NCBI GenBank assembly: GCA_905221545.1
Contig: CAJNDO010000002.1
Span: forward strand, 62,001-126,000
Source of the DNA: a bacterium
GTDB lineage: Bacteria > Bacillota > Bacilli > Lactobacillales > Streptococcaceae
Length of the DNA stretch: 64,000 nt
Reading direction: 5' to 3'
Shown: one piece after another, positions 20,763 to 29,943 of the stretch
Position numbering within the stretch: position 1 is the stretch's first letter
Layout: every line of letters begins with the position of its first letter
Notes under the pieces: model-generated
Database searches by the model: none
What the model saw: only the letters and a program-made list of their open reading frames with translations
What the model was told of the DNA's origin: nothing
Made by a program: the position numbers and the translations under genes

Positions 20763-21935
20763 ATGACAATCGGTATTGATAAGATTGGTTTTGCGACCAG
20801 TCAATATGTCTTGAAATTACAAGACTTAGCAGAAGCGAGGGAAATTGACCCTGAAAAATTAAGCAAAGGACTCTTGCTCAAGGAATTGAGTATTGCGCCA
20901 TTAACTGAGGATATCGTGACCTTGGCGGCCAGTGCTAGTGACTCTATTTTAACTGAGCAAGAAAGACAAGAAATTGATATGGTCATTGTGGCTACCGAGT
21001 CAGGAATTGACCAGAGTAAGGCTGCGGCCGTCTTTGTGCATGGCTTGCTGGGCATCCAGCTCTTTGCTCGTAGTTTCGAGATCAAAGAAGCCTGCTATGG
21101 AGCGACAGCTGCCCTTCATTATGCTAAATTGCATGTGGAAAATTCTCCAGAGTCCAAGGTCTTGGTCATTGCCAGTGATATTGCCAAATATGGTATTGAA
21201 ACTCCAGGAGAACCAACTCAGGGCGCTGGCAGTGTGGCCATGTTGATTACACAAAATCCACACATTATGGCCTTTAATAATGACAATGTAGCTCAAACCC
21301 GTGACATCATGGATTTCTGGCGTCCAAATTACTCAACAACCCCTTATGTAAATGGTGTTTATTCTACCCAACAATATTTGGATAGTTTGAAAACGACTTG
21401 GCTTGAATACCAAAAACGCTACCAGCTTACTTTAGGTGATTTCGCGGCTGTTTGCTTCCACTTGCCTTATCCTAAATTAGCACTAAAAGGCTTGAAAAAA
21501 ATCATGGATAAGAACCTGCCTCAAGAGAAAAAAGACCTCTTGCAAAAGCACTTTGACCAGTCTATTCTCTACAGTCAAAAGGTGGGAAATATCTATACAG
21601 GTTCCCTCTTTCTTGGACTCTTGTCTCTCTTGGAAAATACAGATAGCTTGAAGGCTGGGGATAAAATTGCCCTTTATAGTTACGGAAGTGGTGCTGTGGC
21701 TGAGTTCTTCAGTGGTCAATTGGTTGAAGGATATGAAGCTTATCTGGATAAAGACCGCTTGAACAAGCTCAACCAAAGAACTGCCCTGTCTGTTGCAGAC
21801 TATGAAAAAGTCTTCTTTGAGGAAGTAGACTTAGATGAAACAAATTCTGCCCAGTTTGCTGGCTATGAAAATCAAGATTTTGCCTTGGTTGAAATTGTGG
21901 ACCACCAACGCCGTTATAGCAAGGTTGAAAAATAA
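20763..21935 (+). CDS. mvaS: Hydroxymethylglutaryl-CoA synthase
   Basis: 390 residues from ATG 20763 (MTIGIDKIGF); GAGGT stands four bases upstream. An in-frame ATG at 20739 would add eight residues without a good ribosome binding site. Condenses acetyl-CoA with acetoacetyl-CoA in the mevalonate route to isoprenoids. The catalytic cysteine is in IKEACYGATAAL near residue 110, with ATESGIDQSKA (Glu) near 79 and a late His in CFHLPYPK. It overlaps the start of mvaA by one base. Confidence 0.95.
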   Translation: MTIGIDKIGFATSQYVLKLQDLAEAREIDPEKLSKGLLLKELSIAPLTEDIVTLAASASDSILTEQERQEIDMVIVATESGIDQSKAAAVFVHGLLGIQLFARSFEIKEACYGATAALHYAKLHVENSPESKVLVIASDIAKYGIETPGEPTQGAGSVAMLITQNPHIMAFNNDNVAQTRDIMDFWRPNYSTTPYVNGVYSTQQYLDSLKTTWLEYQKRYQLTLGDFAAVCFHLPYPKLALKGLKKIMDKNLPQEKKDLLQKHFDQSILYSQKVGNIYTGSLFLGLLSLLENTDSLKAGDKIALYSYGSGAVAEFFSGQLVEGYEAYLDKDRLNKLNQRTALSVADYEKVFFEEVDLDETNSAQFAGYENQDFALVEIVDHQRRYSKVEK

Positions 21936-23209
21936 TGAAGATAAGTTGGAATGGATTTTCTAAAAAATCATACCATGAGCGCCTCGATCTGTTAAAAGCT
22001 CAGGCGCTCCTTAGTCCTGAGAGACAAGCTAGTTTGGAGCATGATGAACAAATTAGCGTAACTGTCGCAGACCAGCTGAGTGAGAATGTGGTGGGAACTT
22101 TTTCTCTGCCTTATTCGCTGGTTCCAGAGGTTCTTGTCAACGGTCAGGAATACACAGTTCCCTATGTGACGGAAGAACCGTCTGTGGTTGCTGCGGCCAG
22201 TTATGCCAGCAAAATCATCAAGCGTGCAGGTGGCTTTACTGCACAAGTCCATGAGCGCCAGATGATTGGGCAGGTATCCCTTTATCAAGTTGCTGATCCT
22301 AAACAAGCGCAAGAGAAGATTACCGGCAAGAAAGCAGAACTCTTGGAACTTGCCAATCAAGCCTATCCTTCCATCGTTAAACGCGGGGGTGGGGCGCGTG
22401 ATTTGCATGTAGAGCAGATTAAAGGCGAAACAGACTTCCTCGTTGTTTATCTCCATGTCGATACCCAGGAAGCCATGGGTGCCAATATGCTTAACACCAT
22501 GTTGGAAACCTTGAAACCAGTCTTAGAAGAACTCAGTCAGGGACAGAGTCTCATGGGGATTCTGTCAAACTACGCAACTGATTCTCTGGTGACTGCAAGT
22601 TGCCGAATCGCCTTTCGTTACTTGAGTCGTCAAAAGGATCAAGGACGTGAAATTGCAGAGAAAATGGCTTTGGCTAGCCAGTTTGCGCAGGCAGATCCTT
22701 ATCGAGCTGCTACCCACAATAAAGGGATTTTTAATGGTATTGATGCTGTTTTGATTGCAACTGGTAATGACTGGCGTGCTATTGAGGCAGGAGCTCATGC
22801 CTTTGCTAGTAGAGAAGGACACTATCAAGGTCTTAGTCAATGGACACTGGACATGGAAAGAGAAGAATTGGTCGGTGAGATGACCCTACCTATGCCTGTA
22901 GCGACCAAGGGTGGCTCTATCGGCCTCAACCCTCGTGTAGTCCTCAGTCATGAACTATTGGGTAATCCTTCTGCCAAAGAATTAGCCCAGATTATCGTGT
23001 CTATCGGTCTTGCACAAAACTTTGCGGCCCTCAAAGCCTTGGTGAGCACAGGAATTCAGCAAGGGCACATGAAATTGCAGGCCAAATCCTTGGCTCTCCT
23101 AGCAGGTGCCAGTGAGTCTGAAGTCGCTCCCCTAGTAGAGCGCCTCATCGCAGATAAAATCTTTAACCTAGAGACAGCTCAGCGTTATCTTGAAAACTTA
23201 AGATCATAA
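21935..23209 (+). CDS. mvaA: Hydroxymethylglutaryl-CoA reductase, class II
   Basis: 424 residues. Reduces HMG-CoA to mevalonate. Visible: LVPEVLVNG and the catalytic-glutamate segment YVTEEPSVVAAASYASK (about 70-88), GNDWRAIEAGAHAFA (around 276-290), and a GGSIGLNPRV segment. Class II by length and motifs. Encoded overlapping mvaS, as expected for sequential enzymes. A terminator and a BOX element follow. Confidence 0.95.
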   Translation: MKISWNGFSKKSYHERLDLLKAQALLSPERQASLEHDEQISVTVADQLSENVVGTFSLPYSLVPEVLVNGQEYTVPYVTEEPSVVAAASYASKIIKRAGGFTAQVHERQMIGQVSLYQVADPKQAQEKITGKKAELLELANQAYPSIVKRGGGARDLHVEQIKGETDFLVVYLHVDTQEAMGANMLNTMLETLKPVLEELSQGQSLMGILSNYATDSLVTASCRIAFRYLSRQKDQGREIAEKMALASQFAQADPYRAATHNKGIFNGIDAVLIATGNDWRAIEAGAHAFASREGHYQGLSQWTLDMEREELVGEMTLPMPVATKGGSIGLNPRVVLSHELLGNPSAKELAQIIVSIGLAQNFAALKALVSTGIQQGHMKLQAKSLALLAGASESEVAPLVERLIADKIFNLETAQRYLENLRS

Positions 23210-23210
23210 A

Positions 23211-23240
23211 AAACTCAGACTAATCGGTCTGAGTTTTCTT
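23211..23240 (+). terminator. Intrinsic terminator after mvaA
   Basis: AAACTCAGAC and GTCTGAGTTT pair around TAATCG and end in TTTTC. It lies between convergent genes and may work in both directions. Confidence 0.8.
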
Positions 23241-23245
23241 GTGCT

Positions 23246-23400
23246 TATACTCAATGAAAATCAAAGAGCAAACTAGGAAGCTAGCCGCAGGTTGCTCAAA
23301 GCACTGCTTTGAGGTTGTAGATAAGACTGACGAAGTCAGTTACATATATCTACGGTAAGGCGACGCTGACGTGGTTTGAAGAGATTTTCGAAGAGTATTA
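23246..23400 (-). repeat. BOX intergenic repeat element (boxA-boxB-boxC)
   Basis: About 155 bases bounded by short inverted ends (TACTC ... GAGTA). The segment 23350-23371 matches the classical BOXA1R primer sequence except for one base, and the centre can fold into a long hairpin (GAGCAAC...GTTGCTC type pairing). Orientation is boxA on the right, boxC on the left. BOX elements are small non-autonomous repeats typical of S. pneumoniae and near relatives. The right end contributes the stop codon of scrR at 23398-23400. Confidence 0.9.
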
Positions 23401-24363
23401 AATACTTTTTCCTGGTAATAGAGTAACCGGTAAGAAGTAGCCAGTTGTCGCAACTTCCTTGCCTTCAATCTTTTGCAAGAGAAGGTCAACAGTGAGGCAG
23501 GCAATCTCTTCCAAAGGTTGCTTGATGGTCGCGAGTTGAGGATAGTAATTCTCGATAAAGTAGGTCCCATCGTAGCCGATGACTTTGAGATCTTCAGGAA
23601 CAGAAATGCCTAGTTCTTGGGCAATTTTAATGACCAGAATAGCTGTCAAATCATCAGAAGCAAAGATAGCATCTGGTTTTTGTCGAGTCAAGATATTCTT
23701 GATTTCCATTTCTTTTCTGACAGGAGAAAAGTCACTGGAAACATTGATAATAGGAGCTTTTGGGAGTACGGATGCAAAACCAGCGTGGCGCAATCCAGTT
23801 GGCGAATTAGAATTGTCATTCCCTGTAATCATGATGATAGACTGGGCGCCTGTCTTAACCAAGGTCTGGGCAGCAAGAACCCCACCAGCATAGTTGTCAG
23901 AGGAAACGACAGGGATGTCTGGAGACAGGTTTCGGTCGAAGGAAATAATCGGCGCTGTCACGCGATTGTAGTCTTCAATTCCCAAGTTGTGACTGCCAGA
24001 AATGATGCCGTCCACTTGATTAGCTTCCAACATTTCGATGTATTCGCGTTCTTTTTCAGAATCGTGCTCGCTATTGCAGATGATAGTCTTGTAACCATTT
24101 TTGAAGAGTTGGTGCTCCAGCTTATCAATCAATTCTGCGTAGAAAACATTGGAAATATTAGGGAAAATCAAACCGATTAACTTAGCTGACTTTCCTTGTA
24201 GACTGCGAGCTAGGTTGTTGGGTTTATAGCCCAATTCACGCATAGCTTCATTGACCTTTTGAATGGTTTTTTCAGATAGATAGCCTTTTTTATTGATAAC
24301 CCGAGAAACGGTAGTAGGGCTGACACCTGCAAGTTTGGCAACATCAGTTAGTTTTGCGACCAT
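23398..24363 (-). CDS. scrR: Sucrose operon repressor ScrR (LacI family)
   Basis: 321 residues. N-terminal HTH with VAKLAGVSPTTVSRVINKKG (residues 8-27), hinge NNLARSLQGKS, then a periplasmic-binding-protein-like effector domain ending DLLLQKIEGKE. It lies behind scrB, overlapping it by 20 bases, so the two are co-transcribed. It should repress the divergent scrB and scrA promoters; operator-like sites are at 25834-25848 and 26126-26140. The last codon and stop merge with the BOX element, so the C-terminus may differ from relatives. Confidence 0.92.
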   Translation of the reverse strand: MVAKLTDVAKLAGVSPTTVSRVINKKGYLSEKTIQKVNEAMRELGYKPNNLARSLQGKSAKLIGLIFPNISNVFYAELIDKLEHQLFKNGYKTIICNSEHDSEKEREYIEMLEANQVDGIISGSHNLGIEDYNRVTAPIISFDRNLSPDIPVVSSDNYAGGVLAAQTLVKTGAQSIIMITGNDNSNSPTGLRHAGFASVLPKAPIINVSSDFSPVRKEMEIKNILTRQKPDAIFASDDLTAILVIKIAQELGISVPEDLKVIGYDGTYFIENYYPQLATIKQPLEEIACLTVDLLLQKIEGKEVATTGYFLPVTLLPGKSI

Positions 24364-25798
24364 AATCTAATTCATAGTAAGTTCCAGTTGGTGTTCCAGA
24401 TTTGATGAGGATCCCATTTTGGTCTGCATGTGGGAAGACACGACCGGAAAGTACTTTTTCTCCTTTATTGATGAAAATTTCAAAGACAGAGTTATCGATG
24501 AAAATTGTAGCAGTAGTAGCCTGATTATCGATAGGGCAAGAACGAGTTGTCCCAAATTCTTGAGCGTACTGTTCACCAGCCTGGCTACGATCCACTGTCA
24601 CTTGACCATTTACAAGGTCAAAGTTGATTGAAAGTCCCTTGCCTTCTTTATCAGCAAGTAAGACAATCTCGCTCTGGCTATTGGCTTCCAAGTTGAGTTC
24701 AAGTTCGTAAGTGTTATTGGTTTGGGTACGGTTTGAGAAGGCTTCTTCAGAAGCACGAAGGTCCTTGATAGCTGCGACTGGGTATTGGTAGAGTTTACCG
24801 TCTTTGATAGTCAGTTCTTTTACCAAAGAGAAGGTTCCTTGGTGGTCAAAACGGTCAGATGGGTAAGAAACATCTGGCAAACCAAGCCAGCTAACTGCTA
24901 GAGCACGTCCATCAGGAGCGTTGAAGGCTTGGGTAGCATAGGCTTCGAAACCGTAATCCATGTTTTGAAGTTGAGACACATCTACCATTTTGGCATTTTC
25001 AGGGTCAAAGGAAGCCCCGATTTTATACATATTTGGATAGATATTGTCGTAATCTAGAACATCCTTATCTAATCCTTGTGGACAGTAGAGAAGGACAGGT
25101 TGCTCGCTTACAAAGACCAGATTTGGACATTCCATCATGTAGGCAGTGCGGTCGTTAGCAAAGTCAAGGTCGCCAACAGCTTGCCAGTTTGTGTAGTCGT
25201 TGTCCACAGCCTTGTAGAGACGGACGAAGCCTTTTTTCTCCAAGTCCTGTCCACCGACGATAGCATAGTATTGTCCTTTAAAGTTAAAAATTTGCGGATC
25301 GCGGAAGTGGTCAGTGGAGTCTGCTGGCTGGTCGATCAAGATCTTGTCAATCTTCGTAATCTTGCCATCCTTATCCATTAAAGCCCCAATCTGGTATGGG
25401 TGACGAATCCAGTTTTCATCGCGGACATTTCCTGTATAGAATAGGAACAAGTTATCGCCAAATTGCATGGCAGAACCAGAGTAGGCACCGTGGCTATCTA
25501 ATGGAGTATCAGGCAAAACTTTGACACCAGTTTCTGTGAAATGAACCAAGTCCTCGCTTTCCAATTGCACCCAAGATTTCAAACCGTGGGCTGCACCAAA
25601 AGGAAAGTTCTGATAAAAAACAATCCACTTTCCATCAAAGTAAGAAAAGCCATTTGGGTCGTTTAGGAGTCCTGTTTTTGGCTCAACATGGTAATGAGTA
25701 TGCCATGGAGATTGTGCCATATTTTCCTTAATATTCTTAATTTCTTCTTGCGTCCAATCTTGATAAAGTCTGTAACGACGCTCAGTTGTCCATTCCAT
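24344..25798 (-). CDS. scrB: Sucrose-6-phosphate hydrolase (GH32)
   Basis: 484 residues. Splits sucrose-6-phosphate, delivered by ScrA, into glucose-6-phosphate and fructose. The GH32 triad is present: LLNDPNG (nucleophile Asp, near residue 46), FRDPQIF, and the acid/base Glu in MECPNL. A C-terminal beta-sandwich follows. GGAGG lies nine bases before ATG 25798. Cytoplasmic, no signal peptide. First gene of the scrB-scrR unit. Confidence 0.95.
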   Translation of the reverse strand: MEWTTERRYRLYQDWTQEEIKNIKENMAQSPWHTHYHVEPKTGLLNDPNGFSYFDGKWIVFYQNFPFGAAHGLKSWVQLESEDLVHFTETGVKVLPDTPLDSHGAYSGSAMQFGDNLFLFYTGNVRDENWIRHPYQIGALMDKDGKITKIDKILIDQPADSTDHFRDPQIFNFKGQYYAIVGGQDLEKKGFVRLYKAVDNDYTNWQAVGDLDFANDRTAYMMECPNLVFVSEQPVLLYCPQGLDKDVLDYDNIYPNMYKIGASFDPENAKMVDVSQLQNMDYGFEAYATQAFNAPDGRALAVSWLGLPDVSYPSDRFDHQGTFSLVKELTIKDGKLYQYPVAAIKDLRASEEAFSNRTQTNNTYELELNLEANSQSEIVLLADKEGKGLSINFDLVNGQVTVDRSQAGEQYAQEFGTTRSCPIDNQATTATIFIDNSVFEIFINKGEKVLSGRVFPHADQNGILIKSGTPTGTYYELDYGRKTN

Positions 25799-25831
25799 TC
25801 ATTCATTCCTCCAAAAATCTTATCACTTTTA

Positions 25832-25860
25832 ATAGTAACCGTTTTCGGAAAAAAAAGCAA
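25832..25860 (-). promoter_or_regulatory. scrB promoter with operator-like site
   Basis: On the minus strand TTGCTT (25855-25860), a 17-base spacer and TACTAT (25832-25837). A LacI/CcpA-like half-palindrome with central AACG (25834-25848) overlaps the spacer and -10, placing a bound repressor over the promoter. Between here and the scrA promoter, 25861-26080 is AT-rich with no other signal that I can name. Confidence 0.6.
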
Positions 25861-26080
25861 GCCTTTTATGTTAAAAAAGAGAAAAAACTGTCAAACGTTT
25901 ATCATAAAATAAATGCAGGAAAGCAATCAAATTTTCAGAAAAATATGAAAGATAATGAAACAAAACCCTTTTAACTAAGATTTTAGACTTGTTTTTTTAA
26001 GGAATACCTGATAAAACAGTCAAAATCAATCAATCTAAAACATGCTTACTAAGTGGATAGAATATTTTTCTGCAAAACGC

Positions 26081-26108
26081 TTGACATATTTCTAAAACAT
26101 GATAAAAT
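26081..26108 (+). promoter_or_regulatory. scrA promoter
   Basis: TTGACA (26081-26086), 16-base spacer, TAAAAT (26103-26108). A consensus -35 with a slightly short spacer. The operator-like site 26126-26140 lies just past the predicted start. Confidence 0.7.
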
Positions 26109-26125
26109 AATAGTCGTAGGGCGAA

Positions 26126-26140
26126 TAAAATCGCTTTCAA
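26126..26140 (+). promoter_or_regulatory. cre/ScrR-like operator downstream of scrA promoter
   Basis: TAAAATCGCTTTCAA; its complement TTGAAAGCGATTTTA agrees with the catabolite-responsive consensus at most positions. ScrR and CcpA are both LacI-family proteins with similar sites, so either could bind here. The position after the transcription start fits a roadblock repressor. Confidence 0.5.
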
Positions 26141-26171
26141 ACAGTTTACAAAATTTTATATAAGGAGATTT

Positions 26172-28064
26172 TTGCAAATGAACAATCAGGAAATTGCAAA
26201 AAAAGTCATCGATGCCTTGGGCGGACGTGAAAATGTCAACAGTGTTGCCCACTGTGCGACTCGTCTACGTGTAATGGTCAAAGATGAAGGAAAAATCAAT
26301 AAAGAAGTGATTGAGAACTTGGAAAAAGTTCAAGGTGCTTTCTTTAACTCAGGTCAATACCAAATCATCTTTGGTACAGGTACAGTTAACAAAATGTACG
26401 ATGAAGTTGTTGCGCTTGGCTTGCCAACATCATCTAAAGCTGACATGAAAGCAGAAGCTGCTAAACAAGGGAACTGGTTCCAACGTGCTATCCGTACTTT
26501 CGGTGACGTTTTCGTTCCAATCATCCCAGTTATCGTAGCAACTGGTCTCTTCATGGGTGTGCGTGGTCTTTTCAATGCTCTTGAAATGCCACTTCCAGGA
26601 GACTTTGCAACTTACACACAAATCTTGACAGATACAGCCTTCATCATCTTGCCAGGTTTGGTTGTTTGGTCAACCTTCCGTGTATTCGGTGGAAATCCTG
26701 CCGTTGGTATCGTTCTTGGTATGATGCTTGTTTCTGGCTCACTTCCAGACGCTTGGGCAGTTGCTCAAGGTGGTGAAGTGACAGCTATGAACTTCTTTGG
26801 TTTCATTCCTGTTGTTGGTTTGCAAGGTTCCGTTCTTCCAGCCTTCATCATCGGGGTTGTCGGAGCTAAATTTGAAAAACTTGTCCGCAAGGTTGTTCCA
26901 GATGTGATTGATCTCTTGGTAACACCATTCGTGACACTTTTGGTGATGTCTATCCTTGGACTCTTTGTCATCGGACCAGTCTTCCACGTTGTTGAAAACT
27001 ACATCCTTATCGCTACAAAAGCGATCCTCAGCATGCCATTTGGTCTTGGTGGTTTCTTGATTGGTGGGGTTCACCAATTGATCGTCGTGTCAGGTGTGCA
27101 CCACATCTTCAACTTGCTTGAAGTTCAATTGCTTGCTGCTGACCATGCTAACCCATTCAACGCTATCATCACAGCTGCTATGACAGCTCAAGGTGCTGCG
27201 ACTGTTGCGGTTGGTGTCAAAACTAAAAATCCAAAACTAAAAACTCTTGCTTTCCCAGCTGCTCTTTCTGCCTTCCTCGGTATTACAGAGCCTGCTATCT
27301 TCGGGGTTAACTTGCGCTTCCGTAAACCATTCTTCCTTTCATTGATTGCTGGTGCAATCGGTGGTGGATTGGCTTCAATCCTTGGACTTGCTGGTACTGG
27401 TAATGGTATCACCATCATCCCTGGTACAATGCTTTATGTTGGTAACGGACAACTTGCCCAATACCTTCTCATGGTAGCTGTATCATTTGCACTTGGTTTT
27501 GCTCTTACTTACATGTTTGGTTACGAGGATGAAAAAGAAGTTGCTACTGAAGTAGAGACAGAACGTTTGGTCCAAGAAGAAACAACTGGTAACATTCCAG
27601 CAGCTCTTCAAAATGAAACACTTGTAACCCCTATTGTTGGTGACGTTGTCGCTCTTGCCGATGTCAATGACCCAGTCTTCTCAAGTGGAGCTATGGGACA
27701 AGGTATCGCTGTGAAACCAAGCCAAGGTGTGGTCTATGCACCAGCTGATGCTGAAGTTTCAATCGCCTTTGCAACAGGACATGCTTTCGGTTTGAAAACA
27801 ACTAACGGTGCTGAAGTCTTGATCCACGTTGGTATCGACACTGTAACAATGAACGGTGAAGGTTTCGAACAAAAAGTTTCCCAAGGTGACAAGGTAAAAG
27901 CTGGCGATGTTCTTGGAACATTTGACTCAAACAAAATCGCTGCAGCTGGTCTTGATGATACAACAATGGTTATCGTTACAAATACAGCTGACTACGCTTC
28001 AGTAGCTCCAGTCGCAACAGGTTCAGTTGCGAAGGGGGATGCTCTTATCGAAGTGAAAGCTTAA
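26172..28064 (+). CDS. scrA: Sucrose-specific PTS enzyme IIBCA
   Basis: 630 residues. Imports sucrose and phosphorylates it to sucrose-6-phosphate. The EIIB domain is first (phosphorylated Cys in SVAHCATRLRV near residue 26), then the EIIC membrane domain of about ten helices (about 105-455), and a C-terminal EIIA domain (from about 480) with EVLIHVGIDTVTMNGEGF carrying the phospho-His. GGAGAT precedes the ATG. Divergent from scrB-scrR, followed by its own terminator. Confidence 0.95.
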   Translation: MQMNNQEIAKKVIDALGGRENVNSVAHCATRLRVMVKDEGKINKEVIENLEKVQGAFFNSGQYQIIFGTGTVNKMYDEVVALGLPTSSKADMKAEAAKQGNWFQRAIRTFGDVFVPIIPVIVATGLFMGVRGLFNALEMPLPGDFATYTQILTDTAFIILPGLVVWSTFRVFGGNPAVGIVLGMMLVSGSLPDAWAVAQGGEVTAMNFFGFIPVVGLQGSVLPAFIIGVVGAKFEKLVRKVVPDVIDLLVTPFVTLLVMSILGLFVIGPVFHVVENYILIATKAILSMPFGLGGFLIGGVHQLIVVSGVHHIFNLLEVQLLAADHANPFNAIITAAMTAQGAATVAVGVKTKNPKLKTLAFPAALSAFLGITEPAIFGVNLRFRKPFFLSLIAGAIGGGLASILGLAGTGNGITIIPGTMLYVGNGQLAQYLLMVAVSFALGFALTYMFGYEDEKEVATEVETERLVQEETTGNIPAALQNETLVTPIVGDVVALADVNDPVFSSGAMGQGIAVKPSQGVVYAPADAEVSIAFATGHAFGLKTTNGAEVLIHVGIDTVTMNGEGFEQKVSQGDKVKAGDVLGTFDSNKIAAAGLDDTTMVIVTNTADYASVAPVATGSVAKGDALIEVKA

Positions 28065-28082
28065 TCTTTCCTAGCTAAATGA

Positions 28083-28114
28083 AAACGAACAAATGACATG
28101 TTTGTTCGTTTTTG
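28083..28114 (+). terminator. Strong intrinsic terminator after scrA
   Basis: AAACGAACAAA (28083-28093) and TTTGTTCGTTT (28101-28111) form an 11-pair stem followed by T. Confidence 0.88.
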
Positions 28115-28176
28115 CTTGAATGGTAAGATTTACAGAGGAAAATCTAAAAAATTGAGAAACTTAGATTTTTAAAATA

Positions 28177-28185
28177 TGCTATAAT
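28177..28185 (+). promoter_or_regulatory. Extended -10 promoter of scrK
   Basis: TGc directly before TATAAT (28180-28185), with no clear -35 box. The start codon is 27 bases downstream with AAGAGG between. Confidence 0.65.
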
Positions 28186-28212
28186 AAAGAAAATAAAAAC
28201 AAGAGGTTTATC

Positions 28213-29100
28213 ATGACAAAATTATATGGAAGCTTGGAAGCGGGCGGTACAAAGTTTGTCTGTGCTGTCGGTGATGAAAACTTTAACGTTGTAGAAAAAA
28301 CACAATTTCCAACAACAACTCCAATCGAAACAATCGATAAAACCATTGAGTTCTTCTCAAAATTCGATAATCTTGCTGGTCTTGCAGTTGGTTCATTTGG
28401 TCCGATTGATATTGACAAAAATTCAAAAACCTATGGCTTTATCACAACAACTCCAAAACCTCACTGGGCAAATGTGGACTTGCTTGGTGCCCTTCGCCGT
28501 GCCCTTAACGTGCCAATGTACTTCACAACGGACGTAAACAGCTCTGCCTATGGTGAAGTGGTTGCCCGTAACAATGCTGGTGGTCGTATTGAGAACCTAG
28601 TTTACTACACAATCGGGACAGGTATTGGTGCAGGTGTTATCCAACGTGGTGAGTTTATCGGTGGTGTGGGTCACCCTGAAATGGGGCACTACTATGTAGC
28701 TAAACACCCGATGGATATTGAAAAAGAATTCAACGGTGTTTGTCCATTCCACAAAGGATGTTTGGAAGGCTTTGCGGCTGGACCAAGTCTCGAAGCTCGT
28801 ACAGGTATTCGTGGTGAAAACATTGAACTCAACAGCTCTGTCTGGGATGTTCAAGCCTACTACATCGCTCAAGCTGCGGTCAATGCTACAGTGACATTCC
28901 GCCCAGACGTGATCGTCTTTGGTGGTGGGGTCATGGCTCAACAACACATGTTGGACCGTGTCCGTGAGAAATTCACAGCTCTTCTCAATGGCTACCTACC
29001 AGTACCAGATGTGCGTGACTACATCGTGACTCCAGCAGTCGCAGGAAATGGTTCTGCCACACTTGGAAACTTTGTTCTCGCAAAAGAAGTTTCAAAATAA
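28213..29100 (+). CDS. scrK: Fructokinase (ROK family)
   Basis: 295 residues. Phosphorylates the fructose released by ScrB. ROK features: GSLEAGGTKFVCAVGD at the N-terminus (phosphate loop), YYTIGTGIGAGVIQRG, GHPEMGH, and the zinc-binding CPFHKGCLEG near residues 179-188. It completes the sucrose pathway scrA-scrB-scrK but has its own promoter and terminator. GAGGT upstream of ATG. Confidence 0.94.
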   Translation: MTKLYGSLEAGGTKFVCAVGDENFNVVEKTQFPTTTPIETIDKTIEFFSKFDNLAGLAVGSFGPIDIDKNSKTYGFITTTPKPHWANVDLLGALRRALNVPMYFTTDVNSSAYGEVVARNNAGGRIENLVYYTIGTGIGAGVIQRGEFIGGVGHPEMGHYYVAKHPMDIEKEFNGVCPFHKGCLEGFAAGPSLEARTGIRGENIELNSSVWDVQAYYIAQAAVNATVTFRPDVIVFGGGVMAQQHMLDRVREKFTALLNGYLPVPDVRDYIVTPAVAGNGSATLGNFVLAKEVSK

Positions 29101-29105
29101 AGCAC

Positions 29106-29137
29106 AAAATCCGCTTGGGAAACCAAACGGATTTTTT
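29106..29137 (+). terminator. Terminator between convergent scrK and VTT gene
   Basis: AAAATCCGCTTGG and CCAAACGGATTTT pair around GAAA; A-run on one side and T-run on the other allow use in both directions. Confidence 0.8.
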
Positions 29138-29142
29138 ATGTG

Positions 29143-29760
29143 TCAAAGCATTTGCCAGAAAAAGTCAATAATATAGGTCAGACCGTAGGTATAAACCACG
29201 AGGGTAAAGGGTTTGGTCAGAATGATGATAATCATATAGCGCTTGAAAGTCATCTTGGTCAGTGCAGCTAGCATACAGAGAAAGTCAGCTGGACTAATGG
29301 GCCAAATCATCATAAAGATAAAGAAACGGTCAAAACGATTGCCCTTATCCAACCAACCGATATACTTGTCATAGGTGCGCTTGCTGACGACAGACTGGAC
29401 AAAGGCAGCTCCGTAGAGGCGCACCAGATAAAAGATAATGGCACAGCCAATCACGATGCCGATATAGTTGTAGATAGTCCCGATGATGTGCCCGTAGATA
29501 AAGACCCCAGCTACCGAAGTCAAGGCACCAGGAATGATAGGAACGACCGTCTGTAAAATCTGTAAAAAGATAAAGAGAGGTGGCCCCCAGATACCTGCCT
29601 GCTGGATAAAGGCAGAGAGGGTTTCCTTAGACTGTAAAATCCCAGCCTGATAAGCCCAAATACAGAAAATCAAACTTCCAACACCACCGACAATGGATGA
29701 AATATTGATAACCTGCTGTAGAAGGGGAGAAACAGCTTTCATTTGTTTATCCTGTGACAT
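29143..29760 (-). CDS. VTT-domain membrane protein (TVP38/TMEM64, DedA-like)
   Basis: 205 residues with about five membrane helices. PGALTSVAGVFIYGHIIGTIYNYIGIVIG is the kind of glycine-rich re-entrant region typical of VTT/DedA proteins (only part is quoted here by position, about residues 75-105), followed by a DKGNRFDRFFIFMMIWP segment. Members are linked to lipid scrambling or membrane homeostasis; substrate here is unknown. GAGGAG stands upstream of ATG 29760. It lies between the sucrose genes and the restriction operon and is transcribed away from the latter. Confidence 0.75.
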   Translation of the reverse strand: MSQDKQMKAVSPLLQQVINISSIVGGVGSLIFCIWAYQAGILQSKETLSAFIQQAGIWGPPLFIFLQILQTVVPIIPGALTSVAGVFIYGHIIGTIYNYIGIVIGCAIIFYLVRLYGAAFVQSVVSKRTYDKYIGWLDKGNRFDRFFIFMMIWPISPADFLCMLAALTKMTFKRYMIIIILTKPFTLVVYTYGLTYIIDFFWQML

Positions 29761-29866
29761 GTAAACTCCTCATAGATAGTATAATTCTACTATACCATAT
29801 TTTGGAGGAGAAAGGAGGAATGAGTGTTTTTGCTATGGGAAGAGTGATGGATTTTGAGCCTAAACA

Positions 29867-29875
29867 TGCTATAAT
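29867..29875 (+). promoter_or_regulatory. Extended -10 promoter of the hsd operon
   Basis: TGc followed by TATAAT at 29870-29875; no convincing -35. The transcript would start near 29882, leaving about 60 bases before hsdR, with GAAGG as ribosome binding site. Confidence 0.6.
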
Positions 29876-29943
29876 AGACCTAGTATAAAATCTGGAAATT
29901 TCAGGATATGAATAGTTCAAATGAAGCGTAAGGAAGGTTTGCG

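Noticed and set aside
29776..29793. Dyad ATAGTA...TACTAT upstream of the VTT gene
   Set aside because: It overlaps an AT-rich promoter region and could easily be chance; no regulator can be tied to it.
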